A stretch of DNA of 64,000 nt from positions 915,038 to 979,037 of the forward strand of contig AP026167.1 in assembly GCA_030295235.1 (NCBI GenBank). Reading direction: 5' to 3'. The DNA comes from Fistulifera solaris. Lineage: Eukaryota > Bacillariophyta > Bacillariophyceae > Naviculales > Stauroneidaceae. The notes under the pieces are model-generated. The model was not told the DNA's origin. It saw nothing but the letters and a program-made list of their open reading frames with translations, and ran no database searches. A program made the position numbers and the translations under genes. Positions 57,392-64,000 of the stretch are shown piece after piece; within the stretch, counting starts at the first letter, position 1; the number at the start of each line of letters is the position of its first letter.

Positions 57392-58402
57392 TTATCGACC
57401 TCCAGTGATTTGTTGACGCAGCTGTAGAATCGATTGTTGCTTATCTGTGGGAAGCTGTTGAATCTGCTGCGGAGTCAAGCTCATGACTTGTTGCACCAAA
57501 GCAGGATCTAGGACTCCGCTAGTAGCAAGAGGCTGAATTTGTGGCGGTGGAGGTGGCGGAGGACGGGACCGAGGATCGGCTCTAGGATCTGTTCTAGCCG
57601 CCAGTCTTGGATCCGCGCGACGAGGATCGACTGGAGCGGTAGCCTGACGAGGATCACGATTCACAGCAGGTGCACGAGGATCTACCGGAGCATTCGTGAC
57701 CTGTCGTGGATCGCGTGGTGGTGCTTGCGCAGTGGGTGCGGGTGCTATCGGAGGAGCTGGAACTGCTGTTCCCAAAATGGGCGCAACAGTTGTGACGGGC
57801 GTTTTGACCATATCCAACTTGCTCATGCAGAATAAAATTGCCTCGGGTAGCTGCGGATGACTTGCGAGCAGACGACGTGCTTCTTCGGCATCTAGTTCTT
57901 TCAGTTTTGCGACAACGTCGTACATTTCTGCTTTACTCATCGCCTTTAGTGCATCAGCGACAGCACTAGTCCCTGGCGTAGGCGCTGCATTTGTTCCGAC
58001 TTGTTGATTTTGCTGCTGGCGCTTCGCTTGAGACAGATCCATGCCCAACTTTCCAGCCAAATCTTCCAGATGCGACGAATTACTGAAATTGACGCGAAGA
58101 CGACGCCCGTTAAGCTCGTAATCATTCATATTACGAATAGCTGACAAAGCAGCCTGCGCGTCTTGAAATTCAACAAATGCAAAACCGCGTGGTTTTCCCG
58201 TATCAACATCGGTGACGAGCCTGACATTAATAACACGACCAATATCGCTAAATGCTTGATGTAATTGCTCCTCCGTTGTATTGAATGCGAGATTTCCGAC
58301 GAAAATGTCGTTCTTTGGACCGGAAGAAGCTGCTGCGGCTGGATTTGCTGTAAACATAGGAGGGGCCGGAGGCGGAGGAACTGCAGCGTTTGAGGACCAC
58401 AT
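57392..58402 (-). CDS. CSTF2: Cleavage stimulation factor 64 kDa subunit (CstF-64)
   Basis: 336 residues without introns or frame breaks. An RRM at about residues 33-108 has RNP2 IFVGNLAF and RNP1 RGFAFVEF. The hinge region (MSKAEMYDVVAKLKELDAEEA, RRLLASHPQLPEAILFCMSKLDMV) binds CstF-77/symplekin. Next a Pro/Arg/Asp linker with repeated DPR motifs (PRDPRQ, PVDPRA, RADPRLAART), and the C-terminal three-helix domain (LDPALVQQVMSLTPQQIQQLP, KQQSILQLRQQI) that contacts the polyadenylation machinery. It binds GU-rich sequence downstream of poly(A) sites in the nucleus. Human CstF-64 is longer (577 residues); the shortening is in the linker. Confidence 0.96.
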   Translation of the reverse strand: MWSSNAAVPPPPAPPMFTANPAAAASSGPKNDIFVGNLAFNTTEEQLHQAFSDIGRVINVRLVTDVDTGKPRGFAFVEFQDAQAALSAIRNMNDYELNGRRLRVNFSNSSHLEDLAGKLGMDLSQAKRQQQNQQVGTNAAPTPGTSAVADALKAMSKAEMYDVVAKLKELDAEEARRLLASHPQLPEAILFCMSKLDMVKTPVTTVAPILGTAVPAPPIAPAPTAQAPPRDPRQVTNAPVDPRAPAVNRDPRQATAPVDPRRADPRLAARTDPRADPRSRPPPPPPPQIQPLATSGVLDPALVQQVMSLTPQQIQQLPTDKQQSILQLRQQITGGR

Positions 58403-59529
58403 GGTATGATTTTAGCAAGATATTGTACTAGAGACGTTAGTAAAATTGAATGGCAGGGTAATTCGAATCACTTTATCGAAAGATTGCTATAGTCTTCATC
58501 GTCGATTGTCATGGTGTTGCGGAGCGGTTACGGTTTACGGTTACGGCGAAAACGTACATTAAAAAAGAAAGCCGAGACATTACTCTGTTTGTGTCTGTCC
58601 GCGCTGCGTCTATAAATTTTTGGTTAGCACCCAAAGGAGTACCGGTACCGGTACCGGTATAATACTCCGAGTAATATTTTATGTAATACTCCTTTGTAGA
58701 TCCCGCCGTCAATTGATCATACGTAGTAGCGTAGGTTGCCCCAAGCAAAAGCAAGAGAGCCGCGGTGAAATCGTTCTGGCTTGATGAACATTGAGGGATC
58801 TTGTTTTGGCAATTGCATTACTCCAAAGAGAGAGTTATATTATTGGATGATCACGGAGAAAGCGGAGCGTGAACCTCTAATTTACGAAAACCATGATGGG
58901 GAACAATTCATGCAACCAGAGTTGTAGGCGTATCTGCCATTGCGATTGCATGTATGACTGCAGTACTGGGGACCGGAACAGCATCTAGCGTCTGCTCTCA
59001 AAGCAGGTTGCTGTGGTCGGTTTCGGTGCTTTGCGAAGACTAATGACTCCGTTTATCCAAGGAGAAAGAACGGCCGAGCCGCTACTGCTTCTTTCGTGCC
59101 AAATTTTAATGCACTCCAGTTGCAAACAAAAGCGATCTGTATACGTATCTAATAAAGACCCTGAACGAAAAAATTATGAAAGTAGTTAAGTAGTCGATAT
59201 CGAATATCGACTGGTTGTTTACAAAGCATGTTCGAAAGGGGACCCTTTATGGACAACGCTAGGCCGACTTCTCTTCGCAACAAAGTACAAAACGGACAAC
59301 AAGACTACTCTAGTAAGTAAATAGATAACACTTGTAGAAAGACAGGTTATATCTAAAAACGATCATCATCTAATTCTTCTACGGACAGAGTTCGTTAACT
59401 ACCAGGTACTCCATCCAGAACACACACACACACGCTCACGCCCGCAAGTTCGTTTCTGCGTCCATGGAGTATCACAACTTTCTTTCACATTGACAAACAA
59501 ATATACTGTATCAGAGAGCTCTTGTTTTC
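58403..59529. other. Non-coding interval
   Basis: Contains GTACCGGTACCGGTACCGG at 58639-58657 and TACCAGGTAC at 59400, plus the 3' region of the aquaporin gene. No gene supported. Confidence 0.6.
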
Positions 59530-60388
59530 TTAAGCCTTCATTTCGTGTTCGGACGATGCCACAGAAGCGCTTGACTTGCCTTGCACAGCATCTGTCTCGG
59601 CGGCGGCAGCCTCGGGTTTCATGACGCCAAAGATTTGTTGGCAAGTAACAGCGGCCACAGCAGCCCCAACGAACGGAGCTGTGTAGTACACCCACCAACC
59701 GTCGGTGCCGACTTCATCACCCAAACCACCCAAGGCCGCAACCACGTGGGGTCCGAACGAGCGAGCAGGGTTGATGCCACATCCTGTCAAGGGGACCAAG
59801 AGCAAGTGAGCCAGCATAACGCTCCAGCCAATGGCGATGGGGGCCAGATTGCCAGCGATGGACTTGGAGCTGACGGCCGTCATCAGGACCGTCCAGACAA
59901 GAATGATAGTTCCCATCATCTCACCCAAAAGGCGGATCCCTGGGAATAACTTGGATGAACCGTGTTGATACCAAGGCCAAAAGGAGGATCAGAGAGTACG
60001 GTGCTCTCGTAGGTACCCCAAACAATCGCAGCGCCTAAAACTGCACCCGAGCACTGGGCTGCAAGGTAGGCACCGAACTCGAACAAGTTAAAGTCGCCTA
60101 GAACGACAAAGGCGAAGGTAACGGCGGGATTAATGTGACCGCCCGACACAGGGGCGATCGTGTAAGCGAGAACCGAGATGGCGAAGCCAAAGGCCAAGGC
60201 AATGGCAACGAGAAGGCCACTATCGTTCGCCGCCCCGTCCGCACTGTTGCGATCATTCAGTGTTTGGCCTGAAACAGCCACGCCGCATCCAGTGAACACA
60301 AAAGTGCAGTCGCGACAAACTCAGCTGCCAAAGCACGGCTGTCTGCGCGCTTCGATCCGAAAAGATCGTACTTGTTGCTTTCAGACAT
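59530..60388 (-). CDS. Aquaporin / major intrinsic protein
   Basis: Start MSESNKYDLFGSKRADSRAL. Six helices are visible and both pore loops are present: GGHINPAVT and GINPARSFG, each with the Asn-Pro-Ala signature. Near the second loop LLVPLTGCGINPARS and GWWVYYTAPFVGAAVAA are typical of plasma-membrane-type channels. The frame breaks at two four-T (coding strand) runs, 60300-60303 and 59927-59930; adding one base to each joins FVATAL to FVFTGCG and SAF to LGEMMG. About 285 residues bridged. Conducts water and perhaps small solutes such as CO2 or glycerol; selectivity filter not deduced. The C-terminal tail is Ala/Ser/Glu rich. Confidence 0.94.
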
Positions 60389-62404
60389 GGTGTGTATCTT
60401 TTGGGAGTTTTTTCCTTGCAAGATTTGTGACACCTTCATTTTCTTCACGATCTTTCCTTCTTCACTCGTTGAAATCACTAGAGAGTCTACCTGTTTGACG
60501 TACGCTCTACGCATCTTAGGAAAGATTTTTCCGCCCTAACGATTCATTGAAAAATTCTGAGTACAGTAAACGCTATACACTTTGATAAAAAAGATCTAAT
60601 AAATGGTACGGGGTTCGGGTTCTATCGTTTGAACAAGAGGAAAAGGTAGGTTTTCAAGCGAACACCGAATACTTGAGAATAAAGATTATGCACTTAAATC
60701 TTTAATTCGAAGGCAACTGTCGACAGTAGTATATTTGGGGAGGGTCGCAGAGTCGTAGGAAGAAACATGGAAAGCAAGAATAAAGTCACTTTTTTCACTT
60801 GAATCTTTAGTACTGAAATTTCGAGCGAAAACTAGCTTTTAGTGAGAACATTTAAATATTTAAATCTTGAGTCTGGACAGTAGAAAGGCGAGCGTCTGAC
60901 TTGTTGACAAGGAATGCCTATGATTACTGTAGCTAGGATCAAAAATCAAAAGATGGACAGGAAAGTGTTCTCAATAGACAAGTATTAAGTAATGAGAACT
61001 GAGTAACTGAGCGCTGAGCGCTGAGCGTGAATGGAATCAATAATCAATTAAGAAATGCCGTGAGCCATGGCCTTTAAGATGTAATTAAAGACAGAACATG
61101 AAGAACAATCTGAAGGCACAAAGTGTACAAAACCGTCGACAGAAGAATGTTTGATGTAAGAGAAGAATGAAGTATCATCGTTAACAGAATGGTAAAGAAA
61201 AACGAATCAGGTCACTTTCTACTTTCAAGAAATCTAGGTTTCCATTGACTTGACTCACAAGGAATGTAATTGATGATAAAGATATATTATAAGCATATTA
61301 ACAGCTAAAGTAAAAGATGAGCAGGACGCAGTTCTCAATAGATGAGAACCAAGCGTAAATGGAATCGATAATAGATTGCCATGATCCATAATCTTCTAAG
61401 AACAGAACGTAAAGAACAAGAGAGGACATGTAGTGTACTGCATTCTGCCTCCCAACATTGCTTGAAAAGTAATGTTGCTTGAGATAGACATGTGACTTCT
61501 CCACTGCTGACGTCCACTTCACTGCCGTGAGAAATTTCACTTCTCACTTCACTTCACTGCCGAGCGAGAAGGGTTCACTCCCAAGTACTGTGTTTACGTG
61601 ATTCTACGTAGAGAATGTGAGAAGTTCTGTACGTCGACGATGGTTTGCCATTTTCGTCCTTTTACACGAAAATCGGGTCTTTTGGGTTTGGGTCGTCGCG
61701 GTTTGCGTTGTTTTATTGTGTCGTCTTCTCATCAACATCCATCGAACATCGAACAACGCCGGAGCTCAAGTACAAGAACAAAGCAACAAAGCGAGTTATA
61801 TGTTATATGATTAATTATTGTTTATTGTAGTGGAATAAGTATAAACAGGCCACAGGAGACAGAGAGCAGCGTTACATCATCGATGAAATAGTCTATCATA
61901 CATCTACTATGGTGAAAGCCCTGGTAAGTTCGTTGTCATGTATCATGTTGCCCGAAATTCATTCGCCTCTCTAGTCTCGAGTTGGCTCACGGCTTGTAGG
62001 AAAAGGAACAAGGAACACCAAGTTACTGAGAAGTCTGGACTTTCCACCTCAGTGATGCTATTGACAATCAAGGAACTTTGTTCAAAGAAAAGTATTGAAA
62101 ATTGCAATGAGTTTATTACTCCGTAACAGCTTATAGAATGAGTGATTGTGAATTGTGAATGGCGATCATCGCCAATCAATAATCAATCATCCATCATAAG
62201 CTAACACGATGACTCGTACTCTTCCCCCCACAGTATAGCCAGTGCGACCACGGGAGTGATTTCACTTCCACTTCACTGCCAAGGGTTAAGCCCGCGGAAG
62301 TCACTTCACTGCAGCATAATTTTTGAGGGGAGTCACAAGTCTACTTGAGATAGATCAATGTAGATAAGGTTTGACTCGTGGGATATTGATATGTTCTTGA
62401 ACAG
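60389..62404. other. Subtelomeric non-coding interval
   Basis: No gene supported. Contains a diverged direct duplication (60945-61105 and 61312-61415) and two related CACTTCACTGC-rich tracts (61510-61570, 62255-62315). Confidence 0.6.
60945..61415. repeat. Diverged subtelomeric direct repeat
   Basis: Shared ordered words: AAAGATG, then GTTCTCAATAGA, then AATGGAAT and GATAAT/AATAAT, then AGAACA and AAGAACAA, found at 60945-61105 and again at 61312-61415, about 367 bases apart. The second copy lacks part of the middle. Confidence 0.6.
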
Positions 62405-63610
62405 TGTCATTGAGTTGGATAGTTAAATTTCCGTTCTGAAATACTTGACAACTTTATAGGGAAGGTGGTTAGGTTGTATGGCGAGATTGAATAATATCGG
62501 TATGCATGTGGTTTGCTTCCAGGTTGGATATCTATGTGGACTTTTTTCCGGAAAGCATCCAAGTTTGCTTGAAAATAAAGCAGCTTGTATTTTGATAGTA
62601 GACTTGCGAGTTGGTCCTTTGCACATCGTTTAGATGATCTTGCTTTTGTGCAATTATATTTGGATTGGTTTCTTCATATTTCGCTGGTAGAATCTCTTTT
62701 GATTTGTATCCTGCCTCCTTGATTTGTTCTTCTGTAATGAAAGTTTGAGCGAATTAATTTTATCGTTTTCAAAGAGATCGGGACATGGAGGTAAAGTGTG
62801 CAGAGAAGTAGTTCGGGGTATGAAATAGTCACTTGATCGAAATGGTATTTGGTTTTGAACCATGATACTGTTTTCGTTGAATTGTGAATGTCGATTCCGA
62901 GTTTGGTCATTAAGTCATTTCCGATGATTACGTCGTAGATCGTTTGAGCGTTATCGAAAATGATACATGGAAGTGGACCTGGCACTTTCGTTGAGAGGCG
63001 GAAAACTCGGGTAATGAGATGTCTTGAAGTTCAACTTGATTGTTATGGGTTTCAACGCCATGAAGACCGGCGATCGTTTACCTTGAATGAGTTTTGGCGT
63101 GGCACCTTTTGGTAAAGCTCTTTGATTAAACATTGTATGATCTGATCCTGAATCAAACAATATTTTTAATGGATGCTTGTTTTCTTGGCCTTGAATATAT
63201 TTAGCTGACATGATAGTTATAGGACGGCTCGTGTCTTGCGATTGTTGTATCATGTAATTAGGTATTAATTTAATGTCTAAATCTCCAGAATAATAAATAT
63301 CGTGGCATAAAGATGTGAATGATATAGAAGAAGATACATTTGATTCACTCTGCGAAGACGATATTCTGGGATCAGACAATAAATTTTCATCGGCAGTTAT
63401 TCTGAAGCACGATGACCTACCATAAAACTGATTCGGATACAAGTCGTTTTGCGCTATCATTCCGGCTGGTTTTGAAGGAGTTTCTTGTGTGATTTTAAGC
63501 ATGATCTTGAGGTGCTGTCTTGCTGTTCTTGGTTTCATTGATCTTGCGGATTTTATTTGGATTGTAGTTATTTCCGTTTCGATTATACCAACAGTTGTTC
63601 CAATCATGAT
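62405..63610 (-). mobile_element. Truncated Ty3/gypsy retrotransposon remnant (protease to RT start)
   Basis: On the minus strand, 63610-63010 encodes a region with the retroviral-type aspartic protease motif LFDSGSDHTMF, preceded by disordered gag-like sequence. After a shift, 62985-62850 encodes FDNAQTIYDVIIGNDLMTKLG, the second half of the protease (the IIGNDLL-type motif is gypsy-like). Frames at about 62640-62410 fit the start of gypsy reverse transcriptase (KVHIDIQPGSKP). Nothing follows on the left, so RT core, RNase H and integrase are missing. The piece adjoins the telomere. Confidence 0.75.
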
Positions 63611-63654
63611 GACTCACACCGTTTTATCAAGGCATTCGCGCTTTCGGCAGTCAC

Positions 63655-64000
63655 CGTTAGGGTTAGGGTTAGGGTTAGGGTTGAGGGTCAGGGGTCGGGG
63701 TTGGGGTTAGGGTTAGGGTTAGGGTTGGGGTTGGGGTTGAGGGTTAGGGTTAGGGTTAGGGTTAGGGTTAGGGTTAGGGTTAGGGTTAGGGTTAGGGTTA
63801 GGGTTAGGGTTAGGGTTAGGGTTAGGGTTAGGGTTAGGGTTAGGGTTAGGGTTAGGGTTAGGGGTTGGGGTTAGGGTTAGGGTTAGGGTTAGGGTTAGGG
63901 TTAGGGTTAGGGTTAGGGGTTGGGGTTAGGGTTAGGGTTAGGAGTTAGGGTTAGGGTTAGGGTTAAAGGTTAGGAGTTAGAGGTTAGGAGTTAGGGTTAG
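63655..64000 (+). repeat. Telomere, (TTAGGG)n
   Basis: A run of TTAGGG repeats begins around 63655 with degenerate variants (TTGAGGG, TCAGGGGTCGGGG, TTGGGG), becomes nearly perfect from about 63745 to 63860 and ends with variants such as TTAGGAG and TTAAAGG. The G-rich strand runs outward, so the right end of the window is a chromosome terminus. Confidence 0.97.

Noticed and set aside
60606-60640. GGTTCG-containing stretch considered as a tRNA T-arm
   Set aside because: No acceptor stem or anticodon arm can be drawn around it; no tRNA found anywhere in the window by eye.
63557-63874. Plus-strand frame of VRVRVR repeats
   Set aside because: It is telomeric TTAGGG sequence read as protein.

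Overview
The window is nuclear DNA from a diatom, most likely a pennate species. Its delta-5 front-end desaturase closely resembles the Phaeodactylum tricornutum enzyme. It also encodes a DUF6824 protein, a helicase-associated-domain (HA) protein, a heat shock factor and an apparent plastid-targeted reductase whose signal-peptide junction has the diatom ARA|F form. Introns are short (about 40-160 bases) with GT-AG ends. The last ~340 bases are TTAGGG repeats, so the right edge is a chromosome end.

Layout. 1-2.5 kb: decayed Ty1/copia element (minus) with an LTR-like end. 2.8-3.7 kb: broken His/Lys-rich coding region (minus). 4.5-5.5 kb: multi-pass membrane protein. 6.0-7.4 kb: secreted Cys-rich tandem-repeat protein. 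7.9-9.9, 16.8-18.2 and 41.5-43.1 kb: three secreted chitin-deacetylase paralogues. 11.4-15.2 kb: OSCA/CSC1-type channel. 20.1-21.6 kb: delta-5 desaturase. 23.0-24.3 kb: Asn-rich single-pass membrane protein. 26.4-27.5 kb: HA protein. 29.6-31.4 kb: endonuclease/exonuclease/phosphatase-fold protein. 32.6-34.8 kb: tepsin/MTV1-like ENTH protein. 36.6-37.7 kb: heat shock factor. 38.1-38.6 kb: ribosomal protein eS25. 38.8-39.5 kb: DUF6824 protein. 43.6-49.5 kb: a BRCA2 orthologue with about ten BRC repeats. 51.3-54.3 kb: cyclic-nucleotide-dependent protein kinase. 55.0-55.8 kb: unknown protein. 56.2-56.9 kb: MsrB-like protein. 57.4-58.4 kb: CstF-64. 59.5-60.4 kb: aquaporin. 60.9-63.6 kb: subtelomeric duplications and a truncated Ty3/gypsy remnant. 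63.65-64 kb: telomere.

The genes are independent housekeeping, membrane, signalling and cell-wall genes on both strands; there is no operon or obvious gene cluster beyond the deacetylase paralogues. Many otherwise well-conserved genes (eS25, aquaporin, kinase, BRCA2, CSC1, deacetylases) are interrupted by single-base shifts, mostly inside mononucleotide runs. I read most of these as uncorrected assembly errors rather than gene death. Coordinates therefore span whole genes across the breaks.

The most notable items are the BRC-repeat array with an N-terminal RanBP2-type zinc finger in BRCA2, a degenerate ~34-base-period motif array just upstream of that gene, a 9-base motif (TACCAGGTA) present 11 times in non-coding DNA, and the acylation signal plus amphipathic-repeat leader of the kinase.
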